From positions 54,728,928 to 54,792,927 of the forward strand of contig NC_087069.1 in assembly GCF_963678635.1 (NCBI RefSeq): 64,000 nt of DNA, in the 5' to 3' direction. The notes beneath the pieces are model-generated. The model worked only from the letters and a program-made list of their open reading frames with translations. It did no database searches and was not told where the DNA came from. The first letter of the stretch is position 1. The number at the start of each line of letters is the position of its first letter. The position numbers and the translations under genes were made by a program. The DNA is from Symsagittifera roscoffensis. Its lineage: Eukaryota > Xenacoelomorpha > Acoela > Convolutidae. Shown piece after piece: positions 42,432 to 54,341 of the stretch.

Positions 42432-44580
42432 TTATTCCTCGCCCAATTTGTCTGGCTGTATCTTATCGATCAAAATGTCATCACCGTACCTGTTGTATCT
42501 CATGCCTGTCCGTTTACGATTGCCAGTCCTGGTTCCCGGTGTTATTGGTCGATCTGGCTCCATCCACTTTGGCACCTCATTTTGCTCCGGGTCGTTCCAG
42601 TCTTCCTCTACAAACGATCCTGCTTCAGAGTCCACCTCTATCTTTTCATTGTCGTCCAAACTGAAGTTCTCATTGCCATCGTTTTTCTCTGTGGTGCCTT
42701 TTTCATTCACTTCACACGCTGGCTCTACTACCAGGTACTCGAGACCCTCCATGTCCTTCGGCATGCACCAGTCTTCTGGGGACGGGACGTGAGGCTTTAG
42801 ATTTTCATAATGAGCTGCCTGCCCAGTACTCAAGCGGTAGAACCGTCCTTGTTGATGTACTTCCGTTATCATGAATGGTCCCCTCCACTTCTTGAGTAGT
42901 TTTTTGTTCCCTTGGGCGGTATGACATTTTGGAAGACCCACACGTATTGGCCCACTTCATATGGCTTTGCATGTTATATTTTTTCGTCATATTTTTTGCG
43001 TTGTCTCATTTGCGCTTGCGCCGTGTTCCTCCTGCATAGCTCGTTCAGCTCCTGTTGTCTCTTGATCGCTTCTTTCACGTATGCCTGAGGCGACGTCCTT
43101 TTCCCTTCGTATTCCGGGTAAAAGAATGTCAGAGGCATTGCTCTCTCCCTGCCTGTCAACATCATGAAAGGACTGATGACCGTCGTTGAGTGCTGTGTAC
43201 TGTTGTAGGCCCCTACTACCTGCGGCAGGTATTTATCCCAGTCCGTCATGTATCTTGAGCAGTACACCCTGAACATGTTGACCAGTGTCCTGTTCTGTCT
43301 CTCTACCAGCCCGTTGGTCTGTGGGTGGTAGGTCGTCGTGTGTGCTTGAGCAATGTGCGATCTCCTCATCAATTCTTTTGTCAAGTCCCCCACAAAAGCT
43401 TTGCCGTTGTCCGACTGGAAAGTCATTGGACAACCATACCGCTATATTCAATGCGTTATCAGGTAATCACATGTCTCCTCGGCCGAGGCTGTCTGACACG
43501 GAACCGCTTCCGCCAACTTTGTGAAGTGATCTATTATAACCAGTATCTGGTTATATCCCGACTCCGTCATGCAGATTTTTTGATGGTCTATCTGCACCAC
43601 TTTGTTGAACTCTGAGCTCTCAACGGACTTGAGGGGGAACTTCATCTTCGTTGGGTCCTTTACCTGGAGACATGCCAGGCAGGCATTCACCCATCTCTCG
43701 CAAGCTTTTCTCATTCCTGGCCAATCAAACCTGTGAAGTATCCTTTGTTGTACTTTGTCTATCCCCTGGTGCCCCATCTGATCGTGCGATCTGAAAAGCA
43801 CCTCTGTCTGATACAACTGTGGTAGTATGTTGAGGTTGTGTTTGTGTAATATCTTCTCCTCATCTTTCCTCTTGCACGCTACCACCCCATCAGCTGTGTG
43901 ATAGAGTAAGTCTTTTTTTCCTTGTAGAACTGGCTCAAGATTTTGTAGCTGTCTTCTTCGAGTTCCCCTTTCTCCTTGACCCCCGTCTGGATCCATTTGG
44001 AGAGATAACTTGTCATTTTGTCATTTTTTTGGGCTCTTATCAGGTCCGACAGGCTGTATCTCGCCTTGACGTGTTCTTTTAGTGCCATGATCTGTCCGTT
44101 CATTTCCCCAGGGTGGTGGATGTCATCGCTCAGCTTCACGCATACTATCCTCTTCACGATTTTCATGTCACCTTCTGGCACCAGATTCGTTCTGATGTTT
44201 GAGTTGCATGATAGTTCTCTGAATGGCTTCCTCCAAACCGCAATTTTCTCAAGTTCTTCACCACCTCGGATCTCTTGTACATCCAGATTATACGTTCCTG
44301 AAGATGGGTCTGTCTGTAACTCCCTGTCGTGGTGTCTTATCTTCTCTTCCGCCAGTATCATGCACAGACTGTCTTGGTTTTCGCTGCTCTCATCCGAGTC
44401 TTCATCCCATTCTTCACGCTCCCCGGACAATTTTCCTTCTCCGGTTTCTTCTCCTTCCGTGGACATGGACCACTCCCCGGACTCTTGACCTAGTCCCAGG
44501 TGTTCAGCTTCTTCTTTGATCGCCACTTTCTTTTTTCTAGCCCTGGTCTGCTCCAGAATGCTTTCAGGGATTTTGTTCAA
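42432..44580 (-). pseudogene. Element A integrase (frameshifted)
   Basis: Pieces 43,879-44,580, 43,448-43,996, 42,974-43,426 and 42,432-42,941 together cover the acidic N-terminal region, the zinc finger (HDQMGHQGIDK and CLACLQ), the DDE core (VQIDHQKICM, FQSDNGKAFVGD, TNGLVERQNRTL), the GPF module (KKWRGPFMITEVHQQGRFYR) and the acidic tail. Changes between pieces are small indels, for example near 43,920 and 43,435. All catalytic residues are intact, but no single frame spans the protein. Confidence 0.88.
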
Positions 44581-44764
44581 TTAGTGACCGCACAACATCT
44601 TTGCCATCAGTGACGCTTCCTCTTGAAGAGTCTGTATTGCTCACTGTTTCCTTTCTCCGCAGTATAGTGACTTCCGGTTCCTCTTGACCCTTCTCTTGGA
44701 TCACGGGCTTATCATCTGATAGTTTCTCGAGCAACCTCATTAAGTCATCATCTATTTGTGCATC

Positions 44765-47193
44765 TCACACTTCTACCTGGTTAAGATCATAGCCTTTTAC
44801 CTTGAGCGTCTCCCTCACAATCTTCGAATTGAGTATTACCTCTATCGGAATCCTTCTGTTCTTCTTCAAGATTGTCTTTTCGGGAGGTTCTTTTGGTAAT
44901 TCTGGATGATCTTCAATCGGTTTGCCTGATTTGTCCAGCCATCTCGTGAGTGGAAGACTGTCGTACGTTTGCTTGTCCATGAAGGAGAAGCCATCCTTGA
45001 TTTCAGGTCTATCTGCCTCCCTTTGTTCTTGTCTCTCGTAGAACTCCGTCTTCTTACTCAAGCTGTCGGCGTTTTGATGTTTGTCTCGTGTTCTATGCTC
45101 AATTATCATATTGTACCCATCCAGGCGAACTATCCACCTCCCAATGTAACTTTGATCCATTGAGTACGTCTTCAGCCAGCTTAGTGCTCTGTTGTCAACT
45201 CTAAGCTTAAATGGCTCGCTGCCTAAGTACGCTCTATATTTCTGGACAAAGGTGACTACCGCGAACATCTCTGCCTTCGGTGCCCCGTATTTCATTTCTG
45301 TGTCGCTTAAGACTTTGCTCCCGTATGCTATTGGTCTCAAGACTGTTTTCCCGTTCCATTCCTGTTCTTGATGGAGAATTCCAGAAATCGCAACTACCGA
45401 CGCATCCGTGTCCAGCACGTACATCCCTTTCTCCGTCGGCATACCTAGTACTGGTGCCTCACATAGCTCTTTCTTTATTCTCTGGAACGATTCTTCTGCC
45501 GCGTTGCTCCACGTGAACTTCTTGCCCTTATGTCTCATTATTTGTTGCATTGGGTATACCTTGTCCGCATAGCCTTTGATGAACTCTCTATAGTAGTTAG
45601 CGAAACCCAGGAAGCTCATCAACTGGTGTTCCGTCTTCGGTTATTTCCAAGTTAGGACTGCTTCCACGGCGTCTGGGTCAGGTCTGATGCCGTGCCTGTC
45701 CACCATTCTGCCCAAGAATTTTATCGAGTCCTTGAGTATCTCGCATTTTGATGGTTTACACTTTAGTCCCAACCTTTTCATGCACGCAAACACCTCGTCA
45801 AGTCTCTCAATGTGGTCTTCTAGTGTGGGCGTCGCTATTACCACGTCATCCACGTAGCACATTACCAGATTACCGTACTTCTTCGTCAACCCTATTAGTG
45901 CATGTGCCATCAGTCGCTGAAATGTTGCGGTGGCGTTGCAAAGACCAAACGGCATCCGTTTCCACTGAAATAGACCCAACTTGCAGGCGAACCCCGTCTT
46001 GTCCCTTTCCTGCTTCCTCAGCGGTACTTGCCAGAAGGCCGAACCTAATCAAGAGTCGTAAAGAACTTTGCATCACCTAACTTCGAGAGGCTCTCATCAA
46101 TCCTAGGTATGGGATAGGCATCCTTCACCGTGACAGAGTTCAGGTATCGAAAGTCACAACAAAACCTCAATTTGTCGCCTTTCCTTTTCGCCATCACTAC
46201 TCCACACGCCCGCGGTGATTTGGATGGTTCTATCATGTCATACTCTAGTAATGTTTCGATCTCTTTTCTGCACGCATCCGATTTGTGTGGGGTCATGCGC
46301 CTCGCCCCCTCCCTGTGCGGTACTGCTTTCTCCTCAAGTTCTATTTCATGTTCAACGAAATTACAACACCCGATGTCCGCTTTATGCTTAGAAAAAACTT
46401 CTTCGTTCCGCTCTAGTACGTCCTTGATGGCTTCGAGCTGTTCGTCTGACTTTTTGCCCCTCAAATGTTCAATCTCCGGCAGAACCGGTTTGTCAATTTG
46501 CATTTCATCTAGTGTGGGCCGCTCTGGAAAGTTCGAACAGCTCGACAGCCCATCGTCCGTCTCTGACTTAAGTGATTTAACAAGACCCGTTGAACCTTTT
46601 ATTTTCTGTAATCGTCTCAAGATACAAATTTTGTCCCTATGATTACGACAATTAACAACTTCATTTTGTTTTGAGTTCTCAGTCATTTCATATCGGGTTT
46701 TAACCGGTAAAGCATATCCCAGCTTCCTCCCTCTCTGTATCGTGATCGGTATATCAAGGGTTTTCAACAAGACACAGACGCAGAGGCCGCTCTTCGTTAT
46801 CGAGAAGGATCTTCCTAAAACAGCAGCACTTTGACTATTAGGATTGGGAACTATGCACACTTGCTTGTTGTCACTTAGTTCATTGTAATTTTTCATCCGC
46901 AAGCTTACGATTGCTGCTTCATTCGCTTTTAGCCTCACCCTCCTACTCAAGAATACCGGTGCTTTATTCTCATTCGCTATTATTAAATTTACCGGTTTTA
47001 TTGCGTACCTCCTATCCGGATTTCTTATCCTGAACATTGCATTGTTTAAATCAATCGTTACGTCAAAGTTCCTGATAAAGTCCCTGCCTAAGATGAATTG
47101 ATCAGACTCGTCCAGGTTTTCTACTACAAGAAAACTCATCCACAGGTTGCGTTCCCCCAGGTTCAGGGCTATTATTGGTGTCCTGCCTATCAC
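44765..47193 (-). pseudogene. Element A reverse transcriptase and RNase H (broken)
   Basis: The frame 46,045-47,193 contains the protease C-terminus (FILGRDFIRNFDVTIDLNNA) and the N-terminal RT (RACGVVMAKRKGDKLRFCCD, IPRIDESLSKLGDAKFFTTL). A 1-base loss near 46,048 breaks it inside motif A. The frame resumes at 45,641-45,979 (KRMPFGLCNATATFQRLM, CYVDDVVIATP), a TAA follows at 45,641, then RNase H at 44,765-45,622 is open (TDASVVAISGILHQ, LRVDNRALSWLKTY) to a TGA at 44,765. The part 44,581-46,040 is almost identical to B. Confidence 0.88.
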
Positions 47194-47798
47194 TCGCAGC
47201 GCCCCTTTGTTGGCTCCTGAAACCGTATTCTTGAGTCTATCAAGTCATCTTTGTCGAAGCCCATTCGCTCCCAAGTTTCGATTGGTATTACACTCAAGAC
47301 CGCTCCAGTATCGAGTAACCCACGCAAGTGAGTCTTTTTGCCATTTATGTCAAGCACGTGTGCTGACACATCTGCCTCTGTCCCGATGTGCATTGCATCT
47401 TCCTCCAGGATGGCAGAGTGTCCAATCGATCTCACTTTTAGTTCTTCTCTTCCTACGTAGATCTGCTCTACTAGATCTTCATCGCATGTTATCATTGTTT
47501 TCGTATAGATGTTTATTCCGTCTATATTCAGCATCACCTCATGCGGACCATAAGCTTCCGTGTACCTGTTGTCGATTCGGACTGACTTGCTACCCCCTCT
47601 TGTGAGTAGCGCTCGTACTGCTCTAGAAGTCGTTTGTGGACTTATACCACTCAAGTAGTCCGCGTACACATCAATGTGCATTATTGTCTGGTCGCTCGGT
47701 TCGCTCAAGTTTCTGGTTACCTCATGGCCGCCCACGGTGATTATCGACAATATTCTAGCCCCGATTTTCGTTATGCCGAATGGCTTTCCTGTCACCAT
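47190..47798 (-). pseudogene. Element A aspartic protease region (frameshifted)
   Basis: A 202-codon frame carries LRGLLDTGAVLSVIPIETWE (active-site DTGA) and ends by frameshift just after (near 47,215), where the next frame takes over for the second half of the protease. Retropepsin-type proteases work as dimers to cut Gag-Pol. Upstream linker words (GARILSIITVGGHEVTRNLS) match B. Confidence 0.85.
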
Positions 47799-47912
47799 TT
47801 TTACAGTGTTGCAATTCCCACTCTTTGTCGACCCCGATACAGCCTCTGGTGTTGTCTTCGATCCAGCTAATGCCTCGTTGAATTTCTGTCTTTCGATCTC
47901 TTGCTTTAGTCG

Positions 47913-50279
47913 TTATTCTATTTCTTTCGCTGCCAGATCCTGTTTCACCTTGTTAATTGCTTCCGTCGCCGCTTTTTCATAATTTATCTCTAGAGTGTTC
48001 CCGGCTATGGCTTCTATTGCGCCATTGACATGTGTTACAGCTTTCACTGTTTTCGTTGGCAGTTCCGTGCTCGGTGCTCCTAAGTTTCTTGATTCAAACT
48101 CGTTTTGTCTATTCCGCTGATTCTGCACCGCCGCTAATGCCAATTTATGTTTGGGGTGACTCTGGTCCTTGACCGCCTCCCAGAACAAGGGACAATCCAT
48201 TCTGAAGTGCCCTTCCTGGTTACAGAAGAAGCATCTCGCGCCTATCTTGATGATTAAGCCACTATAGTACTCGTGTTCCTCCATCTGGCTCATGTCTTCC
48301 TCATCCGGTGCGTATCCTAGACTCTTCATGCCCTGTTTGTATGTTGTGCAGTCAGCCACGTGGTGATCCGCCGACCCGCAGTTCGCGCATGATCTGCGTT
48401 TGTCCATGTCATCTCTAGGCTTGTACCATGACTACCTTTGAGGTTGGCTCCCCCCTTGCGTGTTCCTGTTATCTGAATATGAGTATTTCTTGGGTTTCAT
48501 TAGCATGTACTCTCTTGACTTCTGTCTCATCTCTTCTGGGGTCGGTGCGCTGTCTTTCGACAATGCGTAGTATGTTGCTAACATTGTTCTTAAGTCATCA
48601 CTCTTTACCCCATCAATGAACTTCGAGGCGATGCTAAAGTTTCTTCTTTTTGTCGACTCTTCAGGGTTACTCCTTCTTCTCAAGCTCTCAAGGTTATCTA
48701 GGAACCGATCAATTGATTCATCTTCCCTCTGCCTTCTCTTTTCGAATCGCATCATCGCTTGGTGACCCTTCATGCCCGACCCAAATCGATTCAACAATAT
48801 TTCGAAGATTTTTTACGCGGTATCGCGTTCTTCATCTTTCTTTGCAACCACGAATTTTAATGCCGTGCCTTGTAAGTTGCTGAGTATGGCTGTGCATGCT
48901 TGTCTTTCATCATTCAAATTATCCTGTTCTAGATGTAATCTCATCACTTCCACCCAAGTGTCAATGCATCCATCGGAGTCGTCTTTGAATTCTTTTGGCT
49001 TCTTGAAAATTTTTCTGGATTTTCCTCCTCCTCTATCGCTCGAGTCAGTGTTCCTCGTGGCGAAAGCCTCTAGAGTTCTATTCATCATCTCCCAAGTGCT
49101 TGCCCACGTCATGGCATCTGGACCTGCGTTGCTGTTAGCTGTTGAGTCCCCCTGACCACTCGTTGTATTCGATGTTCCATTTTTCATAATTGTTTAAGCA
49201 GCTGTTGGTGCTATGCTCACAGCATCTCGGGTTGAAGTCAACAGTGTCGATTGCCGTTTGTTCCTTTGTGGTTCCACAAAGTCGACTCTGTTGCCTTGCG
49301 TGCGATCCGCTGCCGGCCTTTCTTGTGATGTGGAATTTCTCAAGATTGCATCCAATTTCGCCTGTTTTGCACATGAACTTTCGGCCTGATTCCTGCTCAT
49401 TGTGTCCATTCTCGTTTCCAGGCTCCCTAACTGGCTGTTGACATCATCATATCGGTTTTTCAATTGTTGCATATCTTTTTTGATGTTCTTGTCTCGTTCT
49501 CCGTTAGTTGCATCTACCTTGTCTGACATCTTCTGGAGTTTCTCCTCTGTTGCCCTGGCTAGGTTAAAGTAACTATCCAGATATTCGTGCTTGTTGTATC
49601 TTAATTATTTTCTTATTACGTCTCTATCCTCCTCGCTGTGCTTCAATCTCTTGTCGATCTGCTCTAGCTTTGCCATCAAATCACCCAGCTCAAGGGAAGT
49701 TGTTTCATGATCCACTGTTGCCCTATTGTTGTCTGCTTTGTCATGTCTGGCTTGTTCTTTGCCTTAGTCGCCGTCTGTCTTTTTCGTGAGAACTGTTCCA
49801 AATGTTCGTGCTCTTTCAGTTTTCGGTTCTTCTGCTGTGTTGTTCCTCGACTTCATACCGACCATCATCGCCAACTTTTCCGTAAATGACGTTTTTCTTA
49901 CTTGAGAGTCGTCTTTCACCGTTTCTGGCGTGTTGCCTGTTGTGTCTTCCAAAGCGTCTATTGGCGAGAACTCCATGGTTTTTGGATTTTGATCTTCCAC
50001 ATGAGGCATCGGTGTCGATTCCGTTGTTTTCTCCTCCACCTCATCCACGCTCTGGTCTGGTGTCTCTAGATTGATTTCAATAGCAGGCTCCGTCTGTTTT
50101 TCTTTAGCACCATCTTTCGTTTTGTTTTCAGTACTACTCCTCGTGCTGACCATGCTAACTGAAAAGTTTTTGTTTGTTGCCTTTGGTTCTATTGGTTTTA
50201 TTTTACGTAGTGATGAGTTATACTTTGTTCTTGATTCAGTAGATCTTCTTTCTGCCACCGGTACCCTGCTCCGCCTCAT
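47913..50279 (-). pseudogene. Element A Gag (five pieces)
   Basis: Start MRRSRVPVAERRS at 50,279. Pieces 49,764-50,279, 49,194-49,529, 48,813-49,187, 48,432-48,797 and 47,913-48,407 are separated by stops and frameshifts. Recognisable parts are the acidic N-terminus, the coiled coil, the capsid-like domain (WVEVMRLHLEQDNLNDERQA; MMRFEKRRQREDESIDRFLD) and two zinc knuckles, CANCGSADHHVADC and CFFCNQEGHFRMDC, both C-x2-C-x4-H-x4-C. Copy A keeps about 25 bp between the knuckles that B has lost. Confidence 0.85.
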
Positions 50280-50637
50280 TATTTTTATTTACAATTGTTC
50301 CTATTTACAGTATTACTATATACAAGTTTCTATTCTAAGAATAAAACATTTTGTGAAAAAATTGATAAAAGGAAATATACAACGTGATAAAAACAATGTT
50401 CCCAGTTCTCTTTCAAAATCTTTCGAAAGACTTACTTCATTTGTGGTCACAACCGTACCGGGTTCCGACTAGTCTTGTTCTGTTTAATCCTGTCTTAAAA
50501 CTCTTATTGTAGCTTTACTCCAATTTTTATACCGTCCCAAGACTTCCAGTTACTGTCCCTACTCTTCTTTGTACCAACCCAGGCCTTCTTTCTACTATAC
50601 CAAGACTGTTCGGTACTGTCCCAGTACTTTTTTGTCA

Positions 50638-51375
50638 GTGTCCCAAGACCCCTGTCCCAAGAGTAATATCCCAGGACCACTGTCCCAAGACTGTCCCAAG
50701 ACTACTGTCCCAAGACTAGTGTCCCAAGACTACTGTCCCAAGACTAGTGTCCCAAGGCTAGTGTCCCAAGACTACTGTCCCAAGACTACTGTCCCAAGGC
50801 TAGTGTCCCAAGACTACTGTCCCAGGGCTAGTGTCCCAAGACTACTATCCCAAGACTACTGTCCCAAGACCACTGTCCCAAGACTAGTGTCCTAAGGCTA
50901 CTGTCCCAAGACTAGTGTCCCAAGGCTAGTATCTCAAGACCACTCTCCCAAGACCACTATCCCAAGACTAGTGTCCCAAGGCTACTGTCCCAAGACCACT
51001 GTCCCAAGACCACTATCCCAAGACTAGTGTCCCAAGGCTACTGTCCCAAGACTACTGTACCAAGACTAGTGTCCCAAGACCACTGTCCCAAGACCACTAA
51101 CCCAAGATCACTGTCCCAAGACCACTGTCCCAAGACTAGTGTCCCAAGACCACTGTCCCAAGAGCACTATCCCAAGACCACTGTCCCAAGACCACTGTCC
51201 CAATACTAGTGTCCCAAGACCACTGTCCCAAGACCGTACTGTCCCAAGGCTGTACTGTCCCAAGACTGTACCAAGACTGCTCTGGTCCAAGACTGTCCCA
51301 AGACAGCACTGTCCCAAGACTGTCCCCAGACTGCACTGTCCCAAGACTTCTTTGGTACTGTCCCAAGACTTCTTT
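50638..51375 (-). repeat. 14-bp minisatellite in element A leader
   Basis: About 45 units of TGTCCCAAGACTAC and variants, with the same position and unit as in B. The gag-distal end degenerates into ACTGTCCCAAGACTG-type units that sit next to CTTCTTTGG. Confidence 0.95.
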
Positions 51376-52250
51376 GGTGACTAACAAGACTATCAACAAG
51401 TGTCTGAGCGGTTGGACCTCTTTTTTCTTCGCTGTAGGGACTTCTTGATTCACTGTACTTTGTACCACCACTCGAGCTCAAGTAAAAATTTCCCATAAAC
51501 CCTCTCTTAATGGCCAAATGTTGACCTCCCCTGTAGTTACCTCTTTTTCGATGTTCCAAGCAACTTGAAACCAAAACATGTGCGCAGGTATCTTGTGATC
51601 ACCTGTTCGTATAAAAACCAAACACAAATCCTCACCAAAATGCAACAAAAAATTTAAACAAGAAAAAGTAATAAAAACAGAGAGATAAACCCACCTAAAA
51701 TTCAAAGGTGACAAATGTCTACCTTCTATCGAAAAAAAATGTCTGGTACCTAATTGCCACGCGTTTTCCTCCCCCCTACTAACGATCTTATCGGGTATCA
51801 CAAAAACTGTCTATGTCCGTTCACCCCTACTGATCCAACCAGGGTACCTACCTTAACGCGATGTTAAATTTGGATATCTACCTACTATTACCAACGCGTG
51901 TGAATATCAAATGTAACTAAATCAACGATGTCGGTTAATTAGTTACTCTAATTTCCTCCATTTTTACAATTTTCAACCGCCAACCTCTAACCTAACCAGC
52001 CCCCCTTCTAACCTCCCCCCTCTTTAGCCCCCCTTCTTAAATCTAAAATTACCTTAAGCGCCGGGTGCTAAACCTCTCAAGAGAAAACCGTAGACCTGTC
52101 TCCAGGCCTGCTCATGTAAAAACGTTCCTCAAAACCGGGGGATTTCGCTTATCCAATTTTACACTTATTTCCTATAATGTAATGTGGATTTTAACGATAC
52201 CCGTTTTGACCAACTTGAGAACTCGAGAACAGCCAAATCCTCCTTGACCA

Positions 52251-52455
52251 CTCTCCCACTCGGCTGGTCACCTCTTCCAGTCAAGACTCCTATTGGTTCA
52301 GCCCAAATCCTCCTGAACCGCTTTCCCAGTCGACTGGTCACCTCTTCCAGTCGAGTCTCCTAATGGTTCAGCCCAAATCCTCCTGAACCACTTTCCCACT
52401 CGGCTGGTCACCTCTTCCAGTCAAGTGTCCTAGTTGTCCGGCTAAGTTCCAAGCT
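52251..52455 (-). repeat. 70-bp triple repeat in element A leader
   Basis: Units start at 52,251, 52,321 and 52,391, each with CCCACTCGGCTGGTCACC and CTCTTCCAGTCAAG. They are orthologous to the repeats at 30,137 and 61,166. Confidence 0.9.
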
Positions 52456-52919
52456 ATCTGAAAACCCTTGACAGCGCCCCACACTCGGGCACTTTATTGA
52501 GGTTACTGGGTTAAATTGCTAGATTGATCGAAACGATCGAACTTGTAAAACAGTATGGGTATACTATTTAATTAATATAAAGGTTTGATCCAACTAATCT
52601 GGTGTCAAAGTCACTGTCTTTTTTCGTTTTATGGTTTTTGTTCCTTTTTCTATTCTTTTTTTTGTTTGTTTTTGTTTCGCTTTTTGTCTTTTTTGCTCGT
52701 ATTTTTGTCCCCCCAATCGCCCCCCTTACTCGGTTAGCTAAGCCTCGTTCGGAGAGCGTACCAGGAAGTTTTCTCGAGTTTTCTTGAAAAGCTATCACGG
52801 TACAACCGGAAGGTTTGCACGTTCCCGCCGAACCAAACCACCGCTACTCTAGAATGGGCATGCAGCCCGGAGCTGTGTTAAGTGGGTTCGACTCCGTAGT
52901 CTTGATGTCGTAAAAACTT

Positions 52920-52931
52920 CCAGGAGCGCCA
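52920..52931 (-). promoter_or_regulatory. Candidate primer-binding site of element A
   Basis: TGGCGCTCCTGG on the element strand, 11 bases from the LTR end, is identical to the B and C sites. Confidence 0.35.
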
Positions 52932-52942
52932 TAAAAACACTA

Positions 52943-53788
52943 TGTAACATTCGTCTACTTCAGTCACATATGAGGCTTAAGAAAAATAGGCCCTATAACC
53001 ATTGGCTCAAGAGTCAGGGACACTATCTCTTCTGTTTTTCTACCTCAAAACGGTCGGAGCCAATTCGGTTCGCTTGCGACATGAGACTACAACCCGTTAC
53101 AGCTTAAAGGCTACTACCAAAATATCCCCCCACTCTAGAAATAAGAAAGTCCCCATACTACACATAATACACGAACGCCGTTAAAAACCGGGTCGGAACA
53201 ATCCGTTAAGTTACTTTTTGTTAGACAGTGGAACTTTGATCCATTTCAGATGGATCAACCTAAAACTCGCCTTATCTCAACATAACAGTCATAAAATACA
53301 CTCAAGAACATTAAATTAGGGACTCTCATGTTGATGCACTCAAGCACAGGGAGTAATTAAATGGATGAGCAACTCTAGAATTAAGTAAGATAACTAGATA
53401 AGTTCAACACTAATCAGTTTTCACAACAGAAGCAAGCTTTCACTCTAGAATTTGGAGTTTTATATGAACCATTGGAACACTCAAGCTGTCCACCTTTCCA
53501 TCGAAGGTTCACTCTGGTCCAGTTCAAATAGTTGTTCTCTCGGGAATACTCTGTCTTCTATCTCAGATAGGACAGCTCTACTCTTGTTATCAATGATGGA
53601 AATTGCGAATAGCGATTTCCCGCGATTGTAAATTCGGTCGTTCTAATTTTTCTTGTTATTTTCAGTTTCCGCGAGAAAATTGAGCATGACCGTCTCAATT
53701 CGAAATTTCGAAAAATTAAATTTCACTCCAAAATCAAGTGTTCTCGTGTCCCTCAAGGTCAAACGTCCGAATATGACCGACTCGCACA
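52943..53788 (-). repeat. 5' LTR of element A
   Basis: The LTR is 846 bp, TGTGCGAGTCGGTC to GTTACA on the minus strand. It carries four CTCNAGAA motifs (53,133, 53,301, 53,373, 53,443 on the plus strand) and is collinear with the B, C and solo LTRs. The flank beyond it (from 53,789) does not belong to the element. Confidence 0.88.
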
Positions 53789-54341
53789 CGTGTTGAAGAT
53801 GACGTTACAGACACTGAATGTAACATTCGCCCGGAAGTACATATCGACGGACAATAAAGCTAGATTCTAAAACGACAGGCTAGCGTCTAAACACAGCTCT
53901 ACATGCTTTTCACCGTATCTGCCAAAGCCAGTTCTTTGGTGCTTTTCCTAACATCGGGTCGACAAAAACGTTACTGTTCTCCGGCTTCGGTCAAAACATT
54001 CAAATTGACATAGATACATGCAAAATTAGTGAGCTCATGGCTGGGTCTCTGTATCCCCAGACCACGAGGTCACTCCTAAAAAACAATGCTACTACTATTT
54101 TTTATATTACTATTGTTTTTGTTCAGTAGATAAAAATCATCATCTCCATCGAAGATGGATCAACCCTTTCCCTCAACTCCTAGCTTCTCATTATCTGAAA
54201 ATGAATCGAGATGTTAAATAAATTCAATTCAGGGCCGAAATGAAAAAGAATCGAGATGTTAAATAAATTCAATTTTAGCCTAATTGTTGTGATAAACTTA
54301 TTAAATAGATGGCATGCTGAAGACTTGACGAATATCACAAT
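53789..54341. other. Sequence between element A and the non-LTR element
   Basis: I see no gene here. Near 54,182-54,275 the word GAATCGAGATGTTAAATAAA with TTCAATT occurs twice, about 60 bp apart. The part after 54,290 may be the 5' untranslated region of the non-LTR element. Confidence 0.5.

Larger units (their letters stand above)
50280..52942 (-). other. Element A 5' leader
   Basis: The layout is the same as in B: primer-site candidate, G-rich stretch, 70-bp triple repeat, AAGCGCCGGGTGCTAA word (complement strand, near 52,055) and the 14-bp minisatellite before gag. Short open frames inside it are not conserved between copies and are not supported as genes. Confidence 0.75.
31697..53788 (-). 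mobile_element. Element A: giant Ty3/Gypsy-type LTR retrotransposon, about 22 kb
   Basis: This is the only copy seen over its full internal length. On the minus strand it has the 5' LTR (52,943-53,788), leader, gag, protease, RT, RNase H, integrase, macrodomain, a 0.47-kb spacer, then five overlapping ORFs (41,008 down to 32,233), about 0.4 kb of 3' sequence and a cut 3' LTR. Gag and pol have many breaks, whereas three of the five downstream ORFs are open. The two partial/complete LTRs differ at about 5 of 132 bases, so it is not a recent insertion. Giant Ty3-type elements are known (Ogre in plants, Burro in planarians), but I do not know of this gene set in one. Confidence 0.9.

Noticed and set aside
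52885-52895. GGTTCGACTCC as a tRNA or Pol III B box
   Set aside because: It matches the B-box consensus, but there is no A box at the right distance and no acceptor stem or cloverleaf; B has one mismatch.
54256-54341. Start of the non-LTR protein at the ATG at 54,256
   Set aside because: That frame does not encode the first half of the PHD finger; the finger starts in the frame of the ATG at 54,342, and the two frames join only by a frameshift downstream.
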